Source: Sebastes aleutianus (lineage: Eukaryota > Chordata > Actinopteri > Perciformes > Sebastidae). Taken from it: 64,000 nt of DNA. Within the stretch, counting starts at the first letter, position 1; the number at the start of each line of letters is the position of its first letter. The position numbers and the translations under genes were made by a program. The notes under the pieces were generated by a model. The model did not search any database, had not been told where the DNA came from, and was given only the letters and a program-made list of their open reading frames with translations. The stretch covers positions 9,797,741 to 9,861,740 of the forward strand of contig CAKAKS010000001.1 of the NCBI GenBank assembly GCA_916700875.1. The letters are read 5' to 3'. Shown piece after piece: positions 12,101-27,100 of the stretch.

Positions 12101-15100
12101 TGAAAATACTTGACTCCTTCCCCCAAAGCCAAAGATGAAAACGTATGTAATTTAAAAAGTGTGCCATGAATCAATTAATTTCCTGAATCAACTACTACAA
12201 CTAGCATAACAAATCTAAAATGTAAACATAGAATAACATACTATATACATCAGCAAAGTGTGCAATAACATACTATATACATTGCTATGGACTCATAGCT
12301 TTGTTCGAAATATGATGATTAATGACCAAATACACTTGGGACACATATTTTTGTCAAAAGGTGTTACGTAATTGTCCTAGAAGGTAGAAGAAATGTCCCC
12401 TATCTGCCTGAAGGATCATGTCAACTTCCCCAGTCAGCATTGCCTGCATGGTCCAAATGTTAAAAGCTAATTTAATCCCTTTAACTCTGTCTCAGGTCAT
12501 ACTTTAATCAAAGAGTATACAGAGTAGAAGTGCATGGGTCTGCTGTTCATCTGCCAGGAATTTGACCTGCTAATTTAATCGTGCCTGCAGTTCCCTCTCT
12601 GTCTTTGCATTGCATGTTTGCAGACAGCTGTCATCTGAGGATCTGGCCCGAGTCCCTGCCAATTCAACCAGTAACATCTTGAATAGGTTACTGATCACCT
12701 ACGATCCCAGAATAAGGCCCAACTTCAAAGGCAAGTCTCTTTTCCTCTTCATCTGTCTCTGTCTATTCTGCATTTACATTTTTGCTGCAGTGCTGTCATG
12801 CTAATTAAAGAAACGGGTATACTATGAATATGTACTTCCATATTTCTTCCATAAACGTGGTGCAGGGACAGGTTTCATATTTAACATGTACTACAACACT
12901 GTTACAATAAGCTGATATTCAACACAGTGTCACGGCAGTTCATGAAATAGTCAACAAATTAAATTTATTTGATTCGTGTACATAGATATGTACATGAATT
13001 TCCCCTTTTTTTTGGCTACGATCAGCATGACTTTCAACAACGTATTTTTTTTTTGACTTTTGCTATGAATGTCCAGCAACATGTGACAGTTTCCGCTCCA
13101 GTCTTTTCAAAATGAAACTACTTAGTTAGGTTTAGGAACAGATCAACTTGGTTAGGTTTAGGAATAGATCAACTTGGTTAGGTTTAGGCACCAAACTACA
13201 TAGTTAGCTTTAGGAAAAGATCGCGGTTTGGGTTAAAATAACTCCAGAAGTGCCGTAACTTATGTACAGAAGTTACGTGACAAATAAATCAACTTTAACT
13301 TGTGGTTTCACACAGGACACGAACAGTGGACTCCTGGGCAAAAGTCCTGTGTTTTTTTTAACCACAGATCCATTGCGTCGATGGACGGTTCGCCACGTTA
13401 TACTTCCCGGTTCACAATAACGTGGATTACAAACAAATTTATTTTGTGCTGACTGTCACGAAAAAAATGTGTAATTCGATCTATGTACACAAATCAATAC
13501 ATTCAATTTCGTGACTATTTAACAAGCTGCTGTGTGACTGAGCTGGTATATTATATATATATTGTGTTATCTCAAATCTCTGCCTCTAATCTACCACTGT
13601 TTCTTCATTCTTTACTGTCCACCAAGTATCCATCTTTACAGTGTTTACAGTGTACTGTAAATGTCACACCGGGTACCAGGCTTCAGTCTCACAGAGACAG
13701 CCATAAAAATAACAAAGAGGTGATTGACGACCTCTGCGTCCGACCGATGGTCTTTACCAGTCTTCAGGTAGTTTCCATCCTCTGGCACTTGGCAGCAGAA
13801 GCTGTATGTGGGACTCAATGTTTGATGTATTGTGAGCAGAATCAGCTCCCCTCTCTGACTGCCTGCAACCAGTCCAGCAGCCAAACATCTGCTCTTGATT
13901 TCAGGGTGGGCCGAAAGCTCCCCGTCCATTAACATCCATGTCATAATGTCCCAAATTACATCCTAAACTGTGCCTTGTGCATTCCTTTGCACAGGCCTAT
14001 AAAATGGAGAGCTGCTTTTATAGACCCTATAGAGAATTTTAAGCTAACACCAGAAGTGTGTGTTGAATATATGTTAGTTTGCTTGGTTGCATTAATGCAT
14101 GTTGTGAGTGACATGCCGCCTCCATATTATGCACATTCATTTTGTGAATTGCGTGATCGAATTCATCCTGTGAAACTCTTGGGCCTCCAGTAAACACCTC
14201 AAAGGACATCATTTATTCAAAGAAGTGTAAGCAGTCTGCGTTTATCAAGGATTTTATTAGTTTATGCTAGAGGCTGAGTGGAGAGGGATGCCAGTAGTAT
14301 ATATGTTTACAGCGTTAGGGGATGAGAGGGGATTTTTATGACTTTGCAATGTTGATAAAGTCTTTCGCAAATCCTGATCAACAACGCAATCAACTGAATT
14401 ACCAGGTACAATATGTAGAAATAAAGACTTGCAGAGTTTTACAAAGCATACTGACACTTACTGTAAGCACAGCGGTGCCACTACCTCGCTGTCAATGCAA
14501 AGCAGCTGTAAAACACAGCGGACTACAAACTCTTTTTTCCTCTTTCTACATCCAGGAATTCCTGTGGAAGACAGAGTGAACATTTTCATCAACAGTTTTG
14601 GCTCCATCCAAGAAACGACCATGGTAAGAATTCACTTCAATCAGCGTGACAGCATTGGTAATCAATACTTGTGCCAATCAGATGCAGTGGATCAGAGCTG
14701 AAAAACGGCTGTATCCTTCAAGTTTTAAGAGGGATGCATGAGCATGTTTTCTGGACGCTATCAGACCATTTAGCAGTAAATCATTATGAAGGCTGGGGGG
14801 TTTCCACACATCATTTATCTGATGGCTTAATTGCTGATAAAGAAGTGCAGTCTGAATGCGAGTGAACAGATTAAACTCAAGGACGGCGCTGGGTCGACTC
14901 TCGATCACTTAGGAAACAATAAAGGGAACATTCCTGAAGGTTTCTGATGATCTCGGCTTACCGGCGTGTTTTTAATTCAAAGCTGCTGGGATGAGCCAAT
15001 AAACATTAAGTGTGTCTCTACCAGTAAATATGTTCAATAATGTGACAATGTAATTGAAATGAATGCAGTGCAGTGTGACAGAATACACAGTTTGACTTGG

Positions 15101-18100
15101 TGCTCACAGAATGTGCTCTTCCTATCCTCTAATCCAGGAGTTTTATTCCAAAAGAAGACCCACATTATCACAGAATAATTGGTAGCAAAGTAATAAAATA
15201 ACCCTTTAACAAGTTGTCTTATGCAGAGACTTTGTGGGCCTATAAGTAAGAAGATGGATCATCCAGCCAAATCTGATGAAACACTAAAGTTTGAGATTTT
15301 GACCTTTAATTGCAGTGCCATGTTTTTTCTATGATTTTAACATCACAATACTACCAAAATGCTTAAACTAACTATATATACAATTTTGAATATTAATATA
15401 GGAGCAAACAACTATTTGCTATGTAAAGATATAGTGGAGTAATGGCATCCTGAGCAGAGAGTGAAGTCGCTCACTCCCTCTGTATGTGTTGTAATCCGAG
15501 ATTCTCTGTTCTTTGTTTTGGTAGCCAGGCCGGCCGTGGGTGCATGTTAGTGCGCGTGCAATGTGATCTCACAGAAATACGTGAACTTAACACAACCTCT
15601 TAACAGTGCATTACATAGTGCCAGCATATAATGTGTACAATTATGTGCTGCCACCCCAGAAAATATTTAACAAAACTGCTTGGTTAGGTTTAGGAAAGAA
15701 AAGATCATGGTTTGGGTTCATAGAACTACGGTTGTTACGTAACTTCCTACGTAGCCTATATAATTTAGAATAACTCAATGTTGACTTTTGGTTTCACACG
15801 GGACACAAACATCGGTCTCCTGGGTGAAAGTTCCATTTTTGACACACCTGTTCACTCCAACCTCCCGTTATGTATTTCCGTTGAACCAGAAGAATACGTG
15901 TGTCCGCCACGACAAAGGATCCTAATTGACTTTTCATTGGCATTGTTTCCGTTGTCCAGACACGTCATTTTATCCAACACGTTCTCATCCGAACTCATAT
16001 ACTGCCTCTTTTTCACACCTTTTGTCGTCACTTTATTTTTGGCATCAAAACCACTTAGTTACTCCTGGCTTCACTTTAGGATTAGGCAACAAACCCACTT
16101 AATCCAATTTAGGAAAAAACTACATGGTTGGTTAAAATTACTGTTTATAAAGTGGAAATTAAACTGAATGTTGTGAACACGAACGAACAGCTGATTGTAA
16201 CGTGAAAGTGAAACTTAATGCACAGGACACAAACAGTGGTCTCCTGGATGAAAGCCCTGTGTTTGTTTGTTAGTTCACAAAAGGGAACTTTATTCCATTG
16301 TTTATCTCATTGTGTGTTCAGGGTTCACTTTCTCCGTGTTTCACACAACACCTTCCTGAGAACGCGAAGGGACTGGGAATAGGATCTTTCACATAACAAA
16401 TAATAAACTTGAAGTATTTTTTTTTAACAAAAACAACTGAACTAACAACTGAAATGAAGACATGATGTGATTTGTTTGCAAAAAGCTGTCAAACTGCAGT
16501 CAAACTGCTGTCAAATGCAGCGCTGCTCGCAAAATTCCAGGAGCAGATAGAGATTTTAGACCTTTGCTCCCAGTGCCCTGTTGAGTTGCAGTCCAAAGCA
16601 GTGATGAGTGTTCTCCTACTTCATTTCATGACACCCTGAACAAACCCTTGGATCGTATATACTGTACTGGAATTAGAGCTGCATGAAAATGTACTCTGGA
16701 AGTATTTCTTTTGGCTGCAGATCAGTAGAGTGTGTCCGCTTGTAAAATCTTCCAGTGGGGAGTTTCACACCAGCACCAATTACAGACCAATGCTGAACAT
16801 GGGAAATCCTTAACACTCCAAAGTATGGTGAGGGTGCACAGATGGTGGAAGAACAGAAAGGGAAAGGAAAGAAAAAAGAGGGAAGAGAAAAAGAAGAAAT
16901 CAAGGAAGGAAAGAAGGAAGAAAGAGCAAGGAGGAAGATGAAGAGACGGGAACAATGAAGATGGAAGAAGCTGAAGAAGAAGACAGTGTCATAAAGAAGG
17001 GCAAAGGGAATATAGAAGTAAAGTGAAGAGGAAGAGGAAGACAGTACCAGACCAAAGATGAAAAAGAAGGAAATTGAGAGAATGAGGAAATTGAGCAGGA
17101 AAGAGATACGATCTAGAAGGAACAAGTAAGAGCCAAGAAGACTGCGACAGAGAAAGAAAAGTGAGGGACTCCCAGATGGCAGATCCATCTTCCCTCTTCC
17201 CCCTGGACGCCCAACGACAGACAGAAAGAAAATGGAAGTGAGGAAGGTTCAAAACGAATCCAGGAGGAGGAAGAAAAAGAGACAGCTGGTCACCTCTCTC
17301 CCCCTCAATTTATCACTTGGTTGGGTATCTGATCTCAGGGAAACCTTCTCTCATCATTTACACCTCCCCAGGCCAAACGCAACCTCGCGTCCACTCTACT
17401 TAACATATCTATTTTCGCTTTATGCTTTAATCTGATGTCAGGTGAAATAAATTGTGACTGTGTGTTTTGTTTAAGTGCTTCTCAGCTTGAGTTTTCCTCG
17501 TTGATTACAGCGAGCTGCTGTGTTAAATCTCTCTGGAGTTGAATGCAGTAACAGGCAGCTTGATAGTGAGCCAGAGGGGAAGATATATTTCCTTGTCTGG
17601 TTCTCAGAAAGGCGAAGGTGCGGGAATTGGCCTGCATCTCTGTCAGACAGAAAAGAGCCAGCAGAAGCTGTCCGGGCTGTCGCTTGAGGACTAGGTTGTA
17701 TAGAAATGACGGCTGGCTTTCCAAAATGAGACATCAACAATTTGGCCATTGCTCCTTTCTCCTAAGAATGTTTACTGGCAGGACAATATAGCACATTCTG
17801 GGTTACAGCTGAATTTATAAACCATCCTAAGACCCATGTGTATAAAACGGTGTTAGCCGAGCTATTTATAATGCATATACAACAGAGATTCCTTTGGTTT
17901 CTTGTCTCCTCATAGACATTGTGCATCAGCATGTATCACAACAATTTACATGGATCAATCATACATCTTATCTTTCGTTCATTGTATCGTAATCCCGCCC
18001 GGTGTGTGTCTTTTCCCTCTTTAAACTACTTCACCACACTCCCGGCACACTTTCTCGGAGCGTTTACTTTTGCCGTGGATTGGTTTACATTGTAGTTAAT

Positions 18101-21100
18101 GGAAAGCTTGGTGCGTTTCATACTGGCGCTAAAGGGTGCAGTGTGTGGCGGTATCGAACGCCGACGTCCATGACAAAGCCTCTGTTTTTAACGCCCTGTG
18201 AATGAGAACGGGTTGAGAGGAAAACCACAGCATCAGACTTTCTAGAACTACTGACAAGCAGGTAACATTTCAACCATTAGGTTTTTTTTAAGACCAGCAA
18301 TAGCTGTATTAATATATATTTTTGTGTCATTTACCTGGGCCAGCTGGATGAGCAGATGTCATTGAAATTAATGCATAACCATGTTTGAACGCCTAATCCA
18401 ATGTTAATACATGTGTGGTTCAAAGGGATGGATTTCTTTACACTCACTGACTTGAATTTGTCTCTAGAATAATTTGCTAAATGAAAAACAACACCTTATT
18501 GCAGTAGTTTAACAGTGTCCCTATTTTTCTTATTTCATCCTGGGGAAATTCTTTGGGTTGTCAACAATTCACATGTGAATGTTATCATAGTCCATTATGG
18601 GCCCCGCTGCTAAATTTCATGAACGCCTACTACCCACTGTGTTCTCATTATATGAGAAAAATTGCACCATTTTTCATTTGAACACCCCTGAGTGCAGAGC
18701 ATAAAGCAGTGATGAATGTTGGCGTTTAGCAGACTCTGCATTAGATGCTGCATCAAAAAAATTAAAAAGAGGCAACCAATATTCTAAAAAAAAATGGGAA
18801 CAATGAAAGGATGGAAGGTGGAAGTTAATTTCAGGAACACACGCACACCCACACTCTCATACAGCTGGTATTTTGGCAGCTTCATTTGACATGCCATCCG
18901 TCTTCACACTCAGCATTAACAGTCCTCCCTAGCACCTGGTCCCAGAACAGCTTGAGGCACGCCATCAAAGCAGGCACAAAAACAAACGTCCCACAGCCTC
19001 ACTGAGTGATACTTTCCCACCAGCAAGAATGTGGAAGTTTCACTAATACGCTCTCTAATGAGGCCTTTTGCTGTATCACATGCTGCTGTATTGATAACAT
19101 TTGACCCGTGGACTGTGTTCTCTGAATGTTAGAAAATGTCTCGAGTGTTTTCACTGCAGCTGTAAAATGTCACTTGGCACGTTGAAGCTGTTGTTGAGAT
19201 GTTTGCTGTGAGAAAATACTGCTTGTCAAAAGAACCTGTCAATAAGGTGGAACTGGTGTATCCTAAACATGTTACAAATGTCTTAAAAGGCAGTATAGGA
19301 AAGGTACTAACAAGAAAATGTCCACCTTTTTCCTCATTCTTTAACTGCACATCAAATCATTGGTATCAGAGAATTATCTACAACGTTTTTGTCTTGCAGT
19401 GTTATGGAGAAGGATCTCTAATGGAGCTCAAAGGTCATGAAAATAAAAACGTCCATCTGGGCACCTTCCTTTTTTAAAGCTTCATGTAAAAATGTGAATA
19501 GAAAATAAGCATTAACCGAGAGAGGTCTTTAATCCTTTTAAAAGCAGCCAACTTCTGTCCAATATTACTAACACGATACAGACATTAACCGTGTCAGTGT
19601 TTTTCTCTCGCACCTAACAGGATTACAGAGTCAACATCTTCCTGCGGCAGCGCTGGAACGACCCCAGGCTGAAGCTACCGCAGGACTTCAAGTCCGACTC
19701 TCTCACCGTCGATCCAAAGATGTTCAAATGTCTCTGGAAACCCGACCTGTTCTTCGCTAACGAGAAGAGCGCCAACTTTCACGACGTCACCCAGGAGAAC
19801 ATTCTGCTCTTCATTTTCCGTAACGGAGACGTCCTCATCAGTATGAGGTAATGGATCTTATATTTTTTTCCACTGTGTTGGCCAATTGGCCGGAATGACA
19901 CGGAATGACACGGAACGGCGCTTATTTCTGTCAAATTTAGATCACAAATTTGTTTATATCTGTGTTAGTGAGCACTTCTCTTAGATTCCAAGATGATCCA
20001 TCCACCTGATAGGTGTGGCATATCAAGATGCTGATTAAACAGCATGACAGTTACACATGTGTGCCTTGGGCTGGTCACAACAAGCGGTTTTAGTGAATGT
20101 ATCGTTACATTGTTACATGGACAATAGGGTCCAGGTTGAAAAATATTACCCTTTCAGTTAACTAGTCCTGAATGCCACTACCAATCTATGTCAACTGAAA
20201 AAGATATTGGATACGCCACATGCTACTGATTGGTTAGGACAAAACAAAATAACACCCCCTCCCAAACAAACAAAAAATTGGCCAACATGAACACGATGTC
20301 AGGCGGAAAGAATGAAGTGCCAGTGAAACAAAATGGCAATTCAATGGCATCATCAGGCTCAGTGCAAAGCTTGCCTAATGATGTAGCTGTAAATATGTGT
20401 GTGCACAAGATGTAACAAACACTTCATATGATTTAAGGCCTTGTTGCATACGACTGGAGACCTATAATGTGATCATGTAATAATTGATCATTTGTCTTCA
20501 TAATGCCCTGCAAATCCCCAATGATTATTTGATTCATGTGTGCATCTCAATCAGTTAGGCAAGGCTTGTTTGCCTTATTTGCAAGGATTCCCCAGGTTTT
20601 CTTCATTTAATTTCTTTCTGGGTCAAGAATCATTGAAGCTGCGGGCTGCAAGAGCAAAATTTCAAAAAGATAATGAGACTGTTGACATGCATAGCATTTG
20701 GGAAAAAAACATTTTTATCTTCCAAAGGGGCTCAATGTAAACTAATTTGGGCGACAGCTAAACTCTGCTGTTTGGTTTCAATCGTCTCCAGAGATAATAC
20801 TTGTCTGTAATGTGAGTGTAACGTATTTTGTTTGTCCCATGCAAATGCACAATAAGGGTAAACCTTTAAATCCTATGAGATCTAAAGGTAATGTCGTGCA
20901 AACAAGGCTTTTGTGTTAGTGTAAGTGGATATAATGAAAAACTGAAAACAGAATTGTCTTCATCCTCCTCCAGGTTGTCCGTCACCCTTTCCTGTCCGCT
21001 GGATCTCACATTGTTCCCTATGGACACACAGAGGTGCAAAATGCAACTTGAAAGCTGTGAGTCTAATATCACCTTTAAACCACCAATAACAAACCACATA

Positions 21101-24100
21101 TCTGCTCAGTAAATGTGATTTTGGTTGGACTTCAACACATCTGCTTGTTGGTATTTGGGAGATACAGTATTTATGAGTTGGGAATATATTTGTTGTTTTT
21201 ATAAAATAGTTGTTTTAGGGTAAATGAAAGCTTTTTGCATGTATTTAGAAGCCAATTTCAGTGGCGAACACTTAGAGAAGTGGAATAAATCATCATATTT
21301 TAAGGTTGTTGTGAAAGTCTCACAGCTAATTGAGCATGACTGTGGTTATTGCATCTTGTTTACAAAGCAGTTTAGACTTGAATAAGCAAAATAATTTCAA
21401 GCCATTTCCCTCTAATGGCTAACCCACTGCTGAGACATGTAGTTTGCTGCCAGTCTCTGTGCATTTATATTATATTTTTGTACTCTGATTGTATGTTGCT
21501 GTTTCTGAGTGTGCTCAACATGTAAGCATATATTGTGGGCATATACGGTACTGAATATGTATGCATGTATGCAACCACTAGTGTGGTTTCAACATTTGTA
21601 TATGTATTCACTTTGTGTGTGCCTTTGTACCTCTTTCGTCCAGTTGGCTACACCACAGACGACCTGCAGTTCTTCTGGCAGACAGGAGACCCGGTGCAAA
21701 TGGACGCCATCGCTCTGCCACAGTTTGATATCAGACAAGAAGATATTGATTATGGGAACTGCACCAAATTCTATTCGGGAACAGGTACTGCCATTGTCAT
21801 CAATCCAATTATATTTATTTATAAGGAAAGTAGATATTCAATCATTTAAAATACTCCTTTTAGCCAGTACTAGCCATAAGTAGTTCTGCCTTTTGAATTT
21901 GTCACTACTGACAAATACAGCAAAGTGAACTATTTTGAACCATTAAACTTACTTTTTGCAGCATTTCCATCAAGTACAAAGTTTTTAAGCTAAACAAGGT
22001 TTTGACTTCAGTGCTGTTCGTTTCATCCATCCATTAATTATTCTCTCCGAATTTAAAATCTTTTTTTCTGGATAGGCTCAAAGCTATATGGTCCTTGTTA
22101 AATTTGGACCCCAAAAGTATGTTCATGTGCCTGGTGCTTGCCCCAGCCTGGTCTCCTAAAAATGATGTTCCTATATAACAAAATTGCATTGCCAATTATG
22201 TTTCGAGGGAATATATTTTCTCCTGGATTACGTTTGTTTTGACGTATCACAACAACCTTTCTAATCAAAGTCTACATAGGGAAGACGACAAGGTGGATGG
22301 TTAGGTACAATGCAGGACTTTTACACAGGAGACTGGTGACAGAAAATAACGTACTTATTTAACCCAAAAAATTATCATTTACTAAACCTAACCAAGCAGT
22401 TCTGTTGCTTAAACTTAAACGTAATTGAGAATGCACTTTCAAAATACCAAAAGCACCATGAGCAGTTAAAACACTAGAACGTTGATATACATGTATGTAG
22501 AAATGTTGATATGAAACGTGTTTTTGATTCAGAAACGTTGAGATTCAACGTAATTGTGGTTTGCAGAAACGTACAATGCCAATATTGTATTCTGGCGACA
22601 GGGTTGCTTGCCCTGATTATTATTAACTCACCCCTGTCCAAATTAATTTTGTATTTCATGACTCAAAGTCATGACATCTCAAAAAGGTAGTTGGTAGTTA
22701 TTAGTTGGGCATTGTCTTTAAGTTGTGGCTGTTATCCTTCTGACTGTAGCCATCATACAAGCTGTGTTATAGGTTCCTAGTCAAAGAAATCAGGAGAAGT
22801 TGATGGGTGTTTTTGTAAAGGTAAGATTAGTTCAATGTGATCTCACAGAAATATATGAAATGACCACGACCTCTTAACAGTGCATTACGTGGTGGTGGCA
22901 CGTAATGTGTTAAAATTGCATGCCGCCACCACGTAAACAATTTAGGTTTAGGCAGAAATACTACTTCAAAAAGATCATGATTTGGGTTTAAATAACCTAT
23001 GTAATTTTAAAAAAGTCAACCTTGACTTTTGGTTTCACACAAACACTAGTCTCCTTGGTGAAAGTCCCAAGTTTGATTAAAATATTAAAATAAAAATATT
23101 TCTGTTGAATCTGGGAATTTGTGTATCAACCACAACAAAGGATCCTAATTGACGTTCCATTGGCATTGTTTCCGTAGTGCCGGCACGTATGTTTCAACAC
23201 ATTACATGCCAAAGTAATACGCTGTTAAGTGCTTGTGGTCATTTCACGTATTTTTATGAGATCAGGCTGGATTACTTCCATGCTGTTGATTGAAAGATGA
23301 AATCGTAGCAGATCAGATCATGAGCAGCAGCGAGCAAGCTTCAATTGCATGCTCTTATCGAACTAAAGGTGATGCTGTGTGACTTCTTTATTTATTTCTG
23401 GTAAAGGCCAGAAGATTATAACACCCCAATTGTCCTGCTTACGTTTGTTCACGGAAATTCAATTTTAACACCTCGATAACAAACAATAGAAGATGAACTG
23501 TGGATTATTTCGCTGTGTGGAGATTCAGTATTTTATAGTAGAGAGCAAAGATGTGTATGCACTGTTGTGTGATCATACAGTCAACTAAAATCACAGTGAA
23601 ACACATTAAAATACTTAAATTAAAAGATATTAAAATATTCTACAGGGTTTATTTTAATCCAAACCGTGTTCTATTCCTAAACCTTATCAAGTAGTTTTGT
23701 TGCCTAAATCTAAGGAGATGTCTGTCAGAAAGCCATGAAAGCAAACTTCTCCTATGTGCAGAAAACCACAGGTGTCACTGATCATTGATTATCTGTTTAT
23801 CCTATTGAGGTGTGCCAGTGAGCCAGCATGCACAGCCCTGGCTCTGAATGAACTGAATGAAAGAAGTAATTGATAATGTCATGAGTTACTCCTCTCTGAC
23901 AAGTCCAAGTGTTTGCTTTGAGAAAGGATTATTTAGTGGGTTCTCAACGCTCCACTCCGCTCACATGATTTTTTATGTTTTAAATCATTCATTGCCTACA
24001 TTCACGTTTATTCGCCAGCAGTTTTTGTCTTGGCACATTACTACGTTTTCTTGTCAATCAGCAGAATAGTAGAAGTTAAATATATTTATATATTGTATTT

Positions 24101-27100
24101 TATATCTCAACCCTTTGCTTACTTCTTTAGTGTGTCTTGGATTGTCAGTAAGCAGCAGTCACGCTTTGCATGAAAAATCCGATTTGCATTGTACAATTTC
24201 ACGAAATGTCGTGTGTCTACATACATAGATATTTCCAAGAAGTTGGGTGGAGGTAGCTACGATGAACTCATGTTCAACATGTCACTCTGGCCTTTTTCCT
24301 AGGACGCTGGCAGGGCTAAAAAATATTCATATAATAAAATAAAATAAAAAATACTAAAAAGGCTCCTGGTACCGTGCCATGCATATATTCAGACCAATGT
24401 GAGCACAAAACGACATTCGAAAAGAAATGGAAAAATCTCTATCAGCCAACAGAGCTTGTATGACCTCAGTGCTCTCGCACTTGGGAGGCACACTGCTGGC
24501 AATGAGTCAGCCTTTTAACGGGTTGCCATAGCAACCTGGCCAGACACAAAGATCACCTCTGTGTGCGACTGGTTCGAGCCTGCTCTGCGACACAGGCAGC
24601 CCTTATATGTTGTATAAAGCTCACCCAGAGATCCCCGGGCTAGTTAAATATTACTTCAGCCCATCCACTCTAGCATCCCATTGGACCCACCAACCAGCCT
24701 CAAAGAGCAGAAACACAACGCTGCTGTAGGAGGTCTGAAGTGTATTGATGCCTATTCCATACCCGACCAATGAAGACCACATTCCCAGTAGCGATGGATC
24801 GGTTAGAATTGATCATTTATGAATGGAAATTTATGCTGCACTGCAAAGAACGCTAATCTTCTGAAAACAGGAACATGTTTCTATCCACTAAAAATAGGAA
24901 CTGGCAGAGGACAGATCTAGGTCTCCTACATAATAGGCATATTATGAATTGGAAGCAGTGCTTTTTTGGGGTGCTGCCCTGAGTGCTCAAACAGGTCTCA
25001 GCTTTAACAAAGTTAGCTGGAATGATGTTGCCAATGATGATGCCAATTGACCTTTTTCTTTTCCTCCTCTTTGGTTTTTCTCTGTTACTAATGGTGCTCA
25101 CGGCTGTGCTTTGCTTTGTGCCGGAGCAAAAGGAGGCAGATCAGATAAAGGACTTAACCTGGCTGCTACCTTTCCCTCTAAATGCCTAATACGGATTTAA
25201 TAGACCAAGTCAGTAGAGGGCCATTTCTCTCACCTGCTCCATTTCAATTCAGAGTAAAGAAGTTCACATTTCTAAACCGATATAAGTCATAATTGGCCAA
25301 CAACTTTGAATTGACAAAGGTGGTCTGATGCTGTGTTCATGTCACATTGTTCAGACCATGATTACGAGCAGCTGAGTCGGAAAAAATGTTCACATCAGCC
25401 ACCTTCTAATACCCAAATGATACTGGGAAACTTTGTGAAAAGAACTACAAAATCCACTATATTAACAGTAAAAACAATGAATTCAGCATTTTATAGGAGC
25501 TTTACAATGTGCTACTTTTTCTCATACAATGGTGATATCTTACGAAAAAAGTTTTTCATTTTTCATTCATTTTCCTACAAATATCCAGCAACTTGCGTCA
25601 ATTTCCAATCGTTACATGCATACAGTCTTTTCAAAATAAACACTTATTTTCACAAGAAACAACTTTCTTAGGTGTAGAAAAGAAAACTACTTAGTTAGGC
25701 TTAGAAAAAGATTGACTTGGTTAGGATTAGGCAACAAAACTACTTACTTAAGCTTCCGAAAAAGTTTGTGGTTTGGCTTAAAAATAACTCCGGAACTGGC
25801 AAATAAATCAACGTTGAATTGTGGTTTAAGACGGGACACGAACGCCGGTCTCCTTCGCAAAAGTCCGGTATTTTTTGACCCAGCCATCCACCCCGACCTC
25901 CTCCCTACGCGGTGTTCACAGCTCTTTATATTTCCTGGTTCACGATTACGTGATTTACACGCAAATTGATTTTGTGGGATATATACAAATTACACTGCAC
26001 TACTTTTTGCAGGTATAGCTAACAGTGTATAAGACCAGCTTGTGCTGTGTGTTTTTTATCTTGTTGGAACACAATTACCTTTTGTATGATGCCAGTATCC
26101 AACATGTATATACTGTGCAAGCTTCTCATTTTTAAATTTCAAGGCAAGCTGTGTTTCTCACTTATCTAAATCATATTTTACCATAATCTCCTTCCTCATG
26201 CAGGGTACTACACTTGTGTGGAGGTTATCTTCACCCTAAGGCGACAGGTCGGCTTCTACATGATGGGTGTTTACGCCCCCACACTGCTCATCGTGGTCCT
26301 CTCCTGGCTGTCCTTCTGGATCAACCCTGATGCGAGTGCTGCCAGGGTGCCTTTGGGTACGGATTATTTGATCAATTCCACCACCTTACGCTGACATTTA
26401 CCAATACACACAATGTGTAAATATTCCTTGTGCTGTTTAACTGGGGTCGAGTGCATGTTTGGACGTTAGATCAAAAAGAGGAGTGGAGGGAGGTAATGAG
26501 GTGTGGAAATGTGGGAAAGATTGTAGTTGATCAAATAAAACTCCCTCTGTAGGATTTATATGTTTTTTAAGGATCACTGACATTATGGCCCCAATCATCT
26601 CCAGCATGACAACATCAATCACTTTGACACCATGAAGGACTTTATCTATCAAGCATGGTGCCATGTCCAGTGTTGTTCTATATGTCATAAATCACTGACT
26701 ATAGCTGAAATTGACAGATGGGACCCACCACAGTGGTGCTTTAGGTAAGTTAGTGCTTATCTAGTGTAGGTCTTAGTACGTGGGGATTTGAGCCCATTTA
26801 AGAGCAATAACTTCCCTTTTTGCTGTAAAATTAGAAGTTTTTAGTTATTGGAAAGAACCCAAAGCAAATAGGATTGATTGTCTACGCACATCAAATTATC
26901 TAAATGCCTGGAACATATAATATCAACCCACTGGATTCAGTTTTCTAGCCAGCCACTCTCCCTGTTGAACTGTGATGTGATACCTGTTTAGCCACATACA
27001 CAGATTTGCACTGCCAAAATGTAACAGCAAATTTTGGCCACGCCATTCAACTCAAGTTTAAAATATGCAGGTAAAAGGCTTTGCCTAAGAAACAAGTACA

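Noticed and set aside
13483..13932. 149-codon open frame after the type A element
   Set aside because: It begins inside the transposon end and has no recognisable domain or splice continuity with glrb.
16673..17188. Phe/Ser/Leu-rich minus-strand frame of 171 codons
   Set aside because: It is produced by the purine-rich tract on the + strand; not a membrane protein gene.
24560..24590. tRNA-like B box (GGTTCGAGCC)
   Set aside because: No A box at the right distance and no cloverleaf pairing around it.
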